A DNA stretch of 10,478 nt from CANNDT01 sp945876205 (GCA_947503365.1 CANNDT010000130.1:1-10478); one strand, 5' to 3'. Numbered from the stretch's first letter, positions 1 to 6,920 are shown. Notes: a model not told the origin generated them from the letters alone. Made by a program: numbers and translations.

Positions 1-13
1 CAAGTAAGCAAAA

Positions 14-59
14 GGGGTTAGGGGTTAGGGGGAAGGGGTTAGGGGGAAGGGGGAAGGGG
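14..59 (+). repeat. 7-bp G-run tandem array, potential G-quadruplex
   Basis: Seven runs of four or five G begin at 14, 21, 28, 35, 42, 49 and 56, an exact 7-bp period, separated by TTA or AA. The units are GGGGTTA and GGGGGAA. Seven G-runs with 2-3 nt loops are far more than the four needed for an intramolecular G-quadruplex, and the G-rich strand is the same strand as the downstream mRNA. The last run (56-59) lies 6 nt before the ATG at 66, so the array also supplies the only Shine-Dalgarno-like sequence for that gene. The array and its period are seen directly; quadruplex formation and any effect on translation are inferred. Confidence 0.85.
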
Positions 60-65
60 AAAGAC

Positions 66-845
66 ATGGCGAAGATATTTCTCAGCGCCTTCGCGTGCGC
101 GCTCCTGGTTCCGGGAATGGCGCTCGCGCAACCGGCACGTCATCCCGATCTCAGTGGCGTATGGACCTACGCCATCGATCGTGCGCCGGCCGCTCTGAAG
201 AAGAAAGTGAATGGAACGGTCACCATCCACAAGATCGATCAGAGCGCGCGTCACGGAGACGTGTCTTCGGTTCGTGGCGTGCGGCCTTCGACGCCGGCGC
301 CCTCCTACAAACCGGAACTGCACGCCAAGGTCAAGGACCTCTTCGACCATCAGAGCAAGACAGACCCGGTCTTCTACTGCGGCAAGCCTGGTGTGCCGCG
401 CATCGGTCCGCCACGCAAGATCGTGCAACTGCCGAACGAGTTGATCTTCCTCTATGAGGACATCTCCGGCGATCCGTACCGGATCATCCCCACCGACGGC
501 CGTCCCCACAACGCGCGGGCCAACCCGTCGCACTACGGTGACTCGGTCGGCACATGGGAGGGAGAGGCGTTGGTCATCGACGTCAGGAACTTTGTTGATG
601 ACACCTGGTTCGGCGAAGACGGGTATTTCCATACCGACGCGATGCGCGTCGTCGAGCGGATCTGGAAAGACGGCGTGAACCTCGTCTGGCAGGCGACCGT
701 GGAAGATCCGAACGTGTTGACCGCGCCGTGGACCATGCCGGCGCGTCTGATCAGGCCGTCCACCGACCCGTTGGAGGAATCCCCCAAGTGTGTCGAGACT
801 GACGGTGCCAAGCTGCTCAACGACGACCATCACCTCCAGCGATAG
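66..845 (+). CDS. Secreted PDLSGVW-type protein of unknown function
   Basis: The 259-residue product starts with a clear signal peptide: basic residue K3, a hydrophobic stretch at 4-20 and an ALA signal-peptidase site at 19-21. The mature protein should be periplasmic or extracellular. It opens with HPDLSGVW (26-33), then carries DPVFYC (100-105) with GVPR (109-112), a TDGRPH segment (143-148), GDSVGTWEGEALVIDV (158-173) and GYFHTDAMRVVER (186-198). This arrangement matches a family of secreted proteins that is abundant in Acidobacteriota and has no established activity. The length is typical. The ATG is chosen because the signal peptide follows at once and a GGGG run sits 6 nt upstream. It is convergent with the ABC ATPase, with 14 nt between stop codons. 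No enzymatic motif is recognised, so no function is assigned. Confidence 0.88.
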   Translation: MAKIFLSAFACALLVPGMALAQPARHPDLSGVWTYAIDRAPAALKKKVNGTVTIHKIDQSARHGDVSSVRGVRPSTPAPSYKPELHAKVKDLFDHQSKTDPVFYCGKPGVPRIGPPRKIVQLPNELIFLYEDISGDPYRIIPTDGRPHNARANPSHYGDSVGTWEGEALVIDVRNFVDDTWFGEDGYFHTDAMRVVERIWKDGVNLVWQATVEDPNVLTAPWTMPARLIRPSTDPLEESPKCVETDGAKLLNDDHHLQR

Positions 846-863
846 CTGAAGGCTTCCCTTCAG
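846..863. terminator. Hairpin between convergent genes, possible bidirectional terminator
   Basis: A perfect 7-bp inverted repeat (CTGAAGG / CCTTCAG) with a 4-nt loop begins one base after the plus-strand stop codon and overlaps the TGA of the minus-strand ABC gene (860-862). The placement between convergent stops suits a shared terminator. There is no clear T tract on either side, so it is not a textbook intrinsic terminator. Confidence 0.4.
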
Positions 864-1678
864 GCGATGGCTGCCGGCCGGGCGTAGAAATAGCCGGCGG
901 TCTCCTCGAGCGACACCGGCGAATCGAACAGATCGCTGAGGTGTTCAGCCGTCAGGATCGACCGCTTCGCGCCGGACGCGAGGATCCGCCCCTGCTTCAG
1001 CAGGATCACGCGCTCGATCTCCGGCACGATCTCTTCGATGTGATGCGTGATCAGGATGAGCGTCTTGCCTTCGCGGGCGATCTGCCGCACGCGCTCCATG
1101 AAACTGTGGCGCGCGACGAGGTCCAGGCCGGTGGTTGGCTCGTCGAGCACGAGCGCCCTCGGCTCGGTGACGAGCGCGCGCGCCAGCAGCACGCGGCGGG
1201 CTTCGCCGCTCGACAGCTCGTCGATCCATCGTCGCGCGAGGTGCGACACCCCCATCCGCTCGAGGGCGTCGGCCGCGCGCGTACGCATCTCGGCCGTGAC
1301 CGATCCGTATCTGAGAATGCCCTGTGACGCGAGGAAGCCGGAGATGACGGCGTTCTCCCCCAGCACACGTCCCTCGTTGTTGCCGCCGACGAACCGCTGA
1401 TGCAGATCGGCGGAGATGATGCCGAGCTTCGAGCGGAGGTCGAAGACGTCCCAGTTGTCGCTGCCGAACACGCGCACCGGCGACGACCCATCCTCGGGTG
1501 CGCGGGCGCGCTCGTCATGCGTCAGGAGCTTGGTGAGAAACGACTTGCCCGCGCCGTTGGGACCAACGATCGCGGTGTGCTCGCCTTCGCGGATGGTGAG
1601 GTTGAGGTGGTCAAGGATGACCGCGTCATCCTTGACCAGCGTCGCATCGATTAACTCGAGGACCGGATCCGCACCCAT
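860..1678 (-). CDS. ABC transporter ATP-binding protein (lone ATPase subunit)
   Basis: The 272-residue protein is a single ABC nucleotide-binding domain that would hydrolyse ATP to drive a transporter or another machine. Walker A is GPNGAGKS (39-46), Q94 is in a Q-loop-like position, the signature is LSSGEARR (155-162), Walker B is ALVLDEP (175-181) and the H-loop is ITHH (210-213, likely H212). All catalytic elements are present, so it should be active. The LSSGE signature and the ISADLHQRF segment resemble ModF- or YlmA-type ATPases and iron/molybdate-type subunits. No permease or binding protein is encoded nearby, so the substrate cannot be assigned. The ATG at 1676-1678 is the only standard start after the upstream in-frame stop, yet it lacks a visible Shine-Dalgarno. 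A strong palindrome lies 8 nt upstream. It may be read through from the MFS gene, 43 nt away. Confidence 0.92.
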   Translation of the reverse strand: MGADPVLELIDATLVKDDAVILDHLNLTIREGEHTAIVGPNGAGKSFLTKLLTHDERARAPEDGSSPVRVFGSDNWDVFDLRSKLGIISADLHQRFVGGNNEGRVLGENAVISGFLASQGILRYGSVTAEMRTRAADALERMGVSHLARRWIDELSSGEARRVLLARALVTEPRALVLDEPTTGLDLVARHSFMERVRQIAREGKTLILITHHIEEIVPEIERVILLKQGRILASGAKRSILTAEHLSDLFDSPVSLEETAGYFYARPAAIA

Positions 1679-1686
1679 TAAGACAT

Positions 1687-1708
1687 CGCGCAGGCTAAAG
1701 CCTGCGCG
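1687..1708. repeat. 22-nt perfect palindrome, REP-like or hairpin
   Basis: A 10-bp arm CGCGCAGGCT and its exact reverse complement flank a central AA. The hairpin fills half of the 43-nt gap between the MFS stop codon and the ABC ATPase start. It resembles the REP-type palindromes with a CGCAGGCT arm that I recall from Acidobacteriota genomes, often between genes. In mRNA it would form a very stable stem after the MFS gene and just before the ATPase ATG. It could act as a 3' end stabiliser, attenuator or translational block. No U tract follows, so it is not a classic intrinsic terminator. Confidence 0.75.
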
Positions 1709-1721
1709 CTACGTGATGGTG

Positions 1722-3017
1722 TCAAGCGGGGAGCGGCTTGCCCTTGGTTTCCTCGGCGAACGGCAGGAGCAGGAGTCCGACGACGAAGGCCAGCGCGGTG
1801 ATCGCGACGGGGACGCCAAGGCTGCCGTAGGAGCGGATGCCGGCGCCGACCAGGAACACCATCGCCACGCCGGCGAAGCGGCCGACCGAGCTGACAAACG
1901 CAATCCCGCTCGCGCGGCTGGTGGTCGGGTACTGTTCGGGCAGCCACAGCGTATACAGCGCGAAGTTCGCGCCGCCGATGCCGAGGAAGAAGATCAGGAA
2001 GAAGAACGGGATCAGCGCGTTCTCCATGTAGAAGACGATGCCAAACGCGATCGCCACCGATATCCCGAGGAATGCGAAGTAGGTCGCCATCGCCTTGCGG
2101 CGGCCGATCTTCTCGGCCAGACCTGGCGCCAGGAGGCAGCCGATGATGGTGCCAATCGCCAGTATCATCGACGCGTAGGATGCGAGTCGCGTGGCTTCAA
2201 GCTGCGCGAAGCCCTCGCGTATCGCGATCTGCGTGGCGGCGGTCGGCACGTAGATCGAGCCGGCCCACAGGCCGATGATCGAGACGAGGAACAGGAGCGA
2301 ATTGACGATCGTCCGGCGCTTGTAGAGCGGCGCAAACAGCGCGTTGAACGCCTGGCTCATCTTCGGCTTCTCGACCGCGACGCGCTTGGTCCACGCTTCA
2401 GGCTCGTGCACGCCGCTCTGGATCCAGCCGACCAGCAGCGCCGGCGCGCCGCCCAGGACGAACATCCAGCGCCAGCCGAAATTCGCGCCGATGTAGTAGT
2501 TGGCGATCGCCGCGAGGAAGAACCCGAAGTAGTAACCGGTGTGCATGTAGCCGGCGCCCATCTTGCGGCGATCCTCGGGCCACTCCTCGGCGACGAACGT
2601 GCCGCCCATCGGCTGCTCACCGCCCAGTCCGATGCCGCACAGCACGCGGAGGATGGCCAGCTGCCAGATGTTGGTCACGAGGCCGCACATGAATGTGAAG
2701 ACCGAGTAGAAGAGGATCGTCGCCATCAGCGCCTTCACGCGCCCGAAGCGATCGGCGATCGGTCCCCAGATCATCGACAGGCCCCATCCAAGGAGGAAGA
2801 GCGCCTGCAGGAGGCTGCCGTAGTAGCCGATGTTGCCGGGCGTCACCTCGATGCCCGACCGCGGCAGCAGCTCGGTCAGTGCGGGGACGAGCACGAGCGC
2901 GTAAATAAACGCGTCCATGCCGTCGAGGCACCATCCGAGCCACGCGGCCCAGAAGCCCTTGATCTGATTCGAATTCAGTTTCGTGTGCGTGCGAGCAACG
3001 GCCACATCGGCTGCCAT
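1722..3017 (-). CDS. MFS transporter, aromatic-acid/metabolite:H+ symporter-like
   Basis: The 431-residue inner-membrane carrier has about 12 hydrophobic segments in two halves, as usual for the major facilitator superfamily. TM1 carries the acidic DGMDAF motif (about 32-37) typical of the AAHS/metabolite:H+ symporter group. The loop after TM2 has the family motif GPIADRFGR (about 85-93), and GLGGEQPMGG with EEWPEDRR (about 130-151) follows TM4. The second half has EKIGRRKAM, LPEQYPTTSRASG and a terminal PFAEETKGK matching the family's PETKG-type tail. Substrate is unknown; an organic or aromatic acid is a guess from family resemblance. I start at the ATG (3015-3017), because GGAGA lies 7 nt upstream; a TTG one codon earlier (3020) is less well spaced. 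It has its own promoter-like sequence (3076-3105) and is separated from the NHL gene by an inverted array. Confidence 0.92.
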   Translation of the reverse strand: MAADVAVARTHTKLNSNQIKGFWAAWLGWCLDGMDAFIYALVLVPALTELLPRSGIEVTPGNIGYYGSLLQALFLLGWGLSMIWGPIADRFGRVKALMATILFYSVFTFMCGLVTNIWQLAILRVLCGIGLGGEQPMGGTFVAEEWPEDRRKMGAGYMHTGYYFGFFLAAIANYYIGANFGWRWMFVLGGAPALLVGWIQSGVHEPEAWTKRVAVEKPKMSQAFNALFAPLYKRRTIVNSLLFLVSIIGLWAGSIYVPTAATQIAIREGFAQLEATRLASYASMILAIGTIIGCLLAPGLAEKIGRRKAMATYFAFLGISVAIAFGIVFYMENALIPFFFLIFFLGIGGANFALYTLWLPEQYPTTSRASGIAFVSSVGRFAGVAMVFLVGAGIRSYGSLGVPVAITALAFVVGLLLLPFAEETKGKPLPA

Positions 3018-3075
3018 CAAATGGTCTCCGGATTAAGCGAACGCGGATGAACGTGAAACAAGAAGCGAGCGGGCC

Positions 3076-3105
3076 ATTCTATTGGGGCAGAGTGAGGCGG
3101 GTCAA
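3076..3105 (-). promoter_or_regulatory. Sigma70-like promoter of the MFS gene
   Basis: On the minus strand a -35 hexamer TTGACC (3100-3105) and a -10 hexamer TAGAAT (3076-3081) are separated by 18 nt. Each matches the consensus at five of six positions. Transcription would begin near 3068, leaving a leader of about 50 nt that contains the GGAGA ribosome-binding site before the ATG at 3017. Confidence 0.6.
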
Positions 3106-3116
3106 TGGCGGCGTGA

Positions 3117-3192
3117 GGTAGCTGGGTGGCTTGGTGGCTCGGTAGCTAGGGAGGTAGCTGGGTTTCCCCAGCTACCTAGCCACCGAGCTACC
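3117..3192. repeat. 8-bp tandem array with inverted copies, long hairpin
   Basis: Direct units GGTAGCTG, GGTGGCTT, GGTGGCTC and GGTAGCTA (3117-3148) are followed after GGGA by GGTAGCTG (3153-3160). Inverted units CAGCTACC, TAGCCACC and GAGCTACC follow (3169-3192). The centre is a perfect 11-bp hairpin (3152-3162 with 3167-3177) with loop TTTC; the outer units pair less perfectly. The array fills the end of the NHL gene, whose TAG (3192-3194) starts in the last unit, and lies upstream of the MFS promoter. It could end transcription of the NHL gene and insulate the MFS promoter. It looks like an intergenic simple-sequence array, not an insertion-sequence end. Confidence 0.8.
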
Positions 3193-4481
3193 TATTTCGT
3201 TCCGCTCACGGGCGCCGGGCCCTTGGTCAGCAGCATCGCGGGGTTGGCGCCCGCGCGCGGCTTGAACTTCTGCGCGCCGCCGTTGTCGACTTCGGCGACA
3301 TAGAAGTTGCCTTCGCTGTCGACGTGCATTCCGTGGACACCCCAGAAGCCGCCGGGGAAATTGCCCCACGCGCCCCAGGAGTACAGGAAGTGGCCGCTCA
3401 GGTCGTACTTGAGCATCTTCGACGAGTTGCGATCGAAGGCCCAGAGCATGCGGGACCCGTCCATGTAGACCAGGTGGATGTCGGCCGGCGCGGCGCCGAT
3501 CGACCACTCATCCAGGTACTTGCCGTCCTTGTCGAATACCTGGAACTTGCGGTTGCCGCGATCGTTGACGAACACGCGGCCCGTCTGCGGATCGACGGCC
3601 ACGCCGTGGACGTTGTTCATGTAGCCCGGACGAGTCTCCTTGCCGGCCTCGCCCTTCTGGCCCCAGGTCATCAGGTACTTGCCGTCCTTGTCGAACTTGA
3701 CGATCCGGGTGTTGACGTAGCCGTCGGCGACGTAGAAGTCGCCATTCGGCTGCCACGCCATGAACGTCGGGCGGTAGAAGTGCGTCGCATCGGTGCCAGG
3801 CACGTTCACCGTGCCAAGCGTCTGCTTCAGCGTCTTGCCGTCGTTGGAGAAGCGGAAGATCGCGTGCCGGTAATCGTCGACAATCCAGACGTCCTTCTGC
3901 GCGTCGTACGGGCTCTCGAACACCGAGTGCGGCCGGCGGAACATCTTGTCGTAGCGCGTCCAGTCCTCGATGAACTCGCCCTTCGAGTTCACGACGCTGA
4001 TGATGTGCGACCAGTTGTAGTCGACACCGGGCTGACCGACGTCGAGGTCATCACCGGGCTCCATCGTGCCGGGCTTGAAGAGCGCTCCGGGCGGGCTCGC
4101 GGAGGTGGCGTCGCGCCACGGCAGGCGGCCGATCGGGAACTCGACGCTGGGCGCGATCTTCGTGTTCTTCGGACGCTCGATCTCCGGCAGCATGCCGCGC
4201 TGCAGGATGAAGACGCGATCCGGCGTTTCGGCGAAGACACCCTGGCCGGCGCCCCAGGTCCACTTGCCGACGCCGGGGATGCTCGACAGGGGCTTCGGCC
4301 AATCCATCACGCGGTCGTAGCCGCCGAAGATGTCCTGGCCGCCCTTCTGGGCGGGGATGGCCGCAAAGCTCTGGGCCTGCGGATTTCCCTGACCCTGCAC
4401 CGGCGCGAGGCGATTGCCCACCACGACGACCGTGGCCAGGGCGATCGCGCCGGTGGCAATAAATGACGAGCGCTTACGCAT
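3192..4481 (-). CDS. Secreted NHL-repeat beta-propeller protein, amidating-lyase-like
   Basis: The 429-residue product begins with a signal peptide (MRKR then a hydrophobic stretch to about 22), so it is exported. From about 184 to 410 it carries NHL-type blades: PHSVFES with DVWIVDDYRHAIFRFS (184-212), PTFMAW with FYVADGYVNTRIVKFD (238-264), VHGVAVD with VFVNDRGNRKFQVFD (291-317), a divergent blade (333-368), and VHGMHVD with FYVAEVDNGGAQKF (382-407). This layout resembles the peptidyl-alpha-hydroxyglycine alpha-amidating lyase fold; bacterial members often carry that name without proven lyase activity. The start is the ATG at 4479-4481, with GGGAGA about 8 nt upstream and the signal peptide directly after. 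An in-frame ATG at 4685 would add 68 unlike residues inside the esterase gene. It lies 29 nt downstream of the esterase gene and is probably co-transcribed with it. Confidence 0.88.
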   Translation of the reverse strand: MRKRSSFIATGAIALATVVVVGNRLAPVQGQGNPQAQSFAAIPAQKGGQDIFGGYDRVMDWPKPLSSIPGVGKWTWGAGQGVFAETPDRVFILQRGMLPEIERPKNTKIAPSVEFPIGRLPWRDATSASPPGALFKPGTMEPGDDLDVGQPGVDYNWSHIISVVNSKGEFIEDWTRYDKMFRRPHSVFESPYDAQKDVWIVDDYRHAIFRFSNDGKTLKQTLGTVNVPGTDATHFYRPTFMAWQPNGDFYVADGYVNTRIVKFDKDGKYLMTWGQKGEAGKETRPGYMNNVHGVAVDPQTGRVFVNDRGNRKFQVFDKDGKYLDEWSIGAAPADIHLVYMDGSRMLWAFDRNSSKMLKYDLSGHFLYSWGAWGNFPGGFWGVHGMHVDSEGNFYVAEVDNGGAQKFKPRAGANPAMLLTKGPAPVSGTK

Positions 4482-4510
4482 ACACAATTCTCCCTCTGTC
4501 CGCTGTTTAC

Positions 4511-6853
4511 TCAATTGGTTCCGACAGCCGCCGAATTTTTCTTGAGCCAATCGACCGTGAACTTGATGATGTCGTCGCTGTTCTTCTCGAGCATCATCAT
4601 GTGGCTGTTCCCCTTGAGACCGACGTCTTCCAGGCGGAAGAAGTCGACCTTCACACCGGCCTGCTTGAGGAACTTCGGGACGCACGGGTCATACACGCGG
4701 TGATACGTGGCGCCTGCGGAATACATCAGGATGCGGACGTTCTGCCACCGCGCGAGCTTGCGCGCCGGCTCGGCCTGCATGTAGCACAGCACCTCGTCGG
4801 GCCGCTCCTGTTTCGTCTCGAGCACTGCCGTCAACTCGGCCGGCGTCGCCGCGGGCGGGTCGTACTCGAACTTGTTGTTGGTGAGGCCCCACGAGTTCGG
4901 ATTCCTCGGGCCGGTCGTCACCTTCGCGGTATCGACGTTGGCGAACTGCGGACCGCCCGGCTCCACGGCCACCATCACCGGGATGTACTGCGGACGCGCC
5001 TCCATGACGTCGAAGCCAAGCCCGCCGCCCTGTGAGTGGGTGAAGAGGATGATCGGCTGCTTGAGCGTGTCGAGCAACTCGATGCCCGCCTGGCGCGCCA
5101 GATTGATGCTCTGTCCCGCGAACTGCACCTGGCTCCTGACGAACGCGTCCATGGCCGGGTCGCCCATCTTGCCGGTGCCGGGCCACTGCGTGTGGAGCTT
5201 GGCGAGCGGGAAGTCGCCGCGCTCACGGCCGTTGGTCCAGATTCGTTCCAGCTCCAGGCCGGTGCGGATGCCGAGATTGCCGTCGATCGGCGTCTTGCCG
5301 TCGGGTCCGGGCAGCGGCACGTAGGCCGACCGGCCGCGCGCCGGGTAGTCGACCATGTAGACGACGTAGCCCTGGTCCATCAGGTAGTAGGCCCAGCCTG
5401 CTCTCCCGTCGGGCGTCTGCTGCCAGTCGACGCCGGTCTGGCCGTTGCCGTGGAAGAACACGATCGGGTTGGGCTGCCGGATCTGCTTCGGGACCCAGAC
5501 GTCCATGTACATCGCGCCGCGCATCACCTCTTTGCCCTTCTCGCCCCAGTACTGGCCGCCCGAGAAGTAGAAGCCCTTGCGGGCGATGTTCGCGGTCGAG
5601 AAGGTGGGGATCGACTTGGGTGGCATCGCCTTCGAGTTGCTGTCGCCCGGGGCGGCCTTCACCGTCTTGGCCAGCCACTGGCCCATGTACTTCGCGATGT
5701 CGGCGCTGTTCTTCTCGAGCATCATCATGTGCCCGTTGCCGCTCATCCCGACGTTCTCGAGCTCCACGTACTCCGTCTTCACGCCAGCCTGGTTCAGCCA
5801 CTTGGCCAGGCAGTGGTCGAAGATACGGTGATAGCCACCGTCACCGTTGAGGAAGAGCACCGGAATGTTCTGCAGGTTCTTGAGCTTGCGCGCCGGCTCG
5901 GTCTGCAGGTAGCAGGCAACCTTGCCCGGCTCCGGCTTGTTGTCGAGCGCCGTCTTGAGATCCGCTGCGGTGGCCGCGGCGGGCTCGTAGGCGATCGGGC
6001 TGTTTGCCACGCCCCAGCTCAGGCCGCCGCCGTCGGTATAGGCGACCTTCGCGTTGTCGACACCCCTGATCGGCGGCGCCGCCGGCTCGACGGTCACGAT
6101 CGCCTTCACCAGGCTGGGACGCGCGTCGGCGACCAGCCAGCCAAACGCGCCGCTCTGCGAGTGCGTCAGGAGGATGACCGGCGAGCCGATCATGTCGAGC
6201 AACGCGACGTTCGCATCGCGCGCCAGCGTCTCCTGCCGGTTGCCGGCGAGAAACTGCACCTGCGTCTTGTTGAAATAGTCGAACACCGGGTCGCCGATTC
6301 GTCCCGTGCCGGGCCACTGCGTGTGCTTCTTGGCGTTCGGGAAATCGCCGCGCGCCGCGGAGGCGGTGAAGATCTCTTCCAAATTCGGGGCGGTGCGGAT
6401 ATTGAGGTTCAGGCGCTCGGCGGTGCCGTCGACGCCGGGCACGTACTGCGACCGGCCTCGGGCGGGCATGTCCTGCAGGTAGACGACATAGCCCATGTCG
6501 AGGAAGTTATAGGCCCAGCCCGGGCGCCCGTCCGGGGTCATCAGCCAGTCGACGCCGGTCTGCCCGGCACCGTGCATGAACACGACGGGATAGGGCGACT
6601 TGATCTGTTTGGGCACCATGACCTCGACGTACATGGCGCCGCCCATGGTGGACTCTTTGTCGTCGCCGAGCTCGCCGACATACTTTCCGCCCGCGTAGAC
6701 GAAGCCGTGCCGCGCGACGTTGTCGAGCGAGACGGTCTTGATGGCGGACGGCGGCGCAGCCTTCGCGGCAGCGCTTTGCGCGCTCGCGTAGCGCGGAATG
6801 CCGCTGATCATGACGATCAGCGCTGACAACACAACGATATAAGGCCGTTTCAT
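4511..6853 (-). CDS. Secreted tandem two-domain alpha/beta hydrolase, Esterase 713-like
   Basis: This 780-residue exported protein has a signal peptide (1-26, ASAQ end) and two homologous alpha/beta-hydrolase halves (about 40-398 and 416-775), roughly double the usual length. Each half has HG.GQTGVDW, TPDGR.GWAY and PARGRS motifs. The nucleophile elbows are THSQSG (Ser232) and THSQGG (Ser607), the acids are in VEP (Glu256, Glu631), and the histidines are in GNGHMMM (His375) and GNSHMMM (His751). The Ser-to-Glu spacing of 24 equals that I recall for Esterase 713 (Ser206/Glu230/His298, PDB 1QLW), so both sites should be competent serine esterases. A Cys pair is also repeated (314/348, 690/724) and may form a disulfide. 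Compared with that enzyme, each half has about 50 extra residues between Glu and His. The natural ester substrate is unknown. AAAGGGA lies 7 nt before the ATG. It leads a likely operon with the NHL gene. Confidence 0.9.
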   Translation of the reverse strand: MKRPYIVVLSALIVMISGIPRYASAQSAAAKAAPPSAIKTVSLDNVARHGFVYAGGKYVGELGDDKESTMGGAMYVEVMVPKQIKSPYPVVFMHGAGQTGVDWLMTPDGRPGWAYNFLDMGYVVYLQDMPARGRSQYVPGVDGTAERLNLNIRTAPNLEEIFTASAARGDFPNAKKHTQWPGTGRIGDPVFDYFNKTQVQFLAGNRQETLARDANVALLDMIGSPVILLTHSQSGAFGWLVADARPSLVKAIVTVEPAAPPIRGVDNAKVAYTDGGGLSWGVANSPIAYEPAAATAADLKTALDNKPEPGKVACYLQTEPARKLKNLQNIPVLFLNGDGGYHRIFDHCLAKWLNQAGVKTEYVELENVGMSGNGHMMMLEKNSADIAKYMGQWLAKTVKAAPGDSNSKAMPPKSIPTFSTANIARKGFYFSGGQYWGEKGKEVMRGAMYMDVWVPKQIRQPNPIVFFHGNGQTGVDWQQTPDGRAGWAYYLMDQGYVVYMVDYPARGRSAYVPLPGPDGKTPIDGNLGIRTGLELERIWTNGRERGDFPLAKLHTQWPGTGKMGDPAMDAFVRSQVQFAGQSINLARQAGIELLDTLKQPIILFTHSQGGGLGFDVMEARPQYIPVMVAVEPGGPQFANVDTAKVTTGPRNPNSWGLTNNKFEYDPPAATPAELTAVLETKQERPDEVLCYMQAEPARKLARWQNVRILMYSAGATYHRVYDPCVPKFLKQAGVKVDFFRLEDVGLKGNSHMMMLEKNSDDIIKFTVDWLKKNSAAVGTN

Positions 6854-6889
6854 GCTTATCCCTTTCGAAGACGCAGGTGGGGCTGCAGG

Positions 6890-6920
6890 TTTTTAGGCTT
6901 GAACAGCCCCTGCTGTCAAG
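6890..6920 (-). promoter_or_regulatory. Sigma70-like promoter with an embedded dyad, esterase operon
   Basis: On the minus strand a perfect TTGACA -35 (6914-6919) and a TAAAAA -10 (6890-6895, four of six) are 18 nt apart. The start point would lie about 30 nt before the esterase ATG at 6853. An imperfect inverted repeat (CTTGACAGC / GCTGTTCAAG, plus-strand 6898-6920) spans the -35 and the spacer and could be a repressor operator. The hexamers and dyad are visible; regulation is inferred. Confidence 0.5.

Noticed and set aside
1..60. True telomere or chromosome end
   Set aside because: The array is short, internal to a gene leader and followed by normal bacterial coding sequence; only the motif resembles telomeric repeats.
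39..833. 264-codon open frame on the minus strand opposite the secreted PDLSGVW-type protein
   Set aside because: The plus strand carries a signal peptide and family motifs; the antisense frame does not resemble any family.
1720..1725. TTGACA as the -35 of a promoter for the ABC ATPase
   Set aside because: No -10-like hexamer occurs at 16-18 nt; that distance falls inside the GC-rich palindrome.
3018..3020. TTG start one codon before the MFS ATG
   Set aside because: The ATG at 3017 has better spacing from GGAGA and is a stronger start codon.
1416..3050. 544-codon open frame on the plus strand opposite the ABC and MFS genes
   Set aside because: It is antisense to two well-supported genes, is rich in Arg, Asp, Glu and Ala with no recognisable domain, and is a usual by-product of high-GC coding DNA.
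3324..4466. 380-codon open frame on the plus strand opposite the NHL gene
   Set aside because: It mirrors the NHL repeats in reverse complement and has no domain of its own.
4482..4685. N-terminal extension of the NHL protein from an ATG at 4685
   Set aside because: It overlaps the esterase gene, gives Arg/Gln-rich nonsense and would bury the signal peptide; the ATG at 4481 has a good ribosome-binding site.
5036..6826. 596-codon open frame on the plus strand opposite the double esterase
   Set aside because: The minus-strand frame has a signal peptide and two catalytic triads; the antisense frame shows low-complexity Arg/Val/Asp-rich sequence only.
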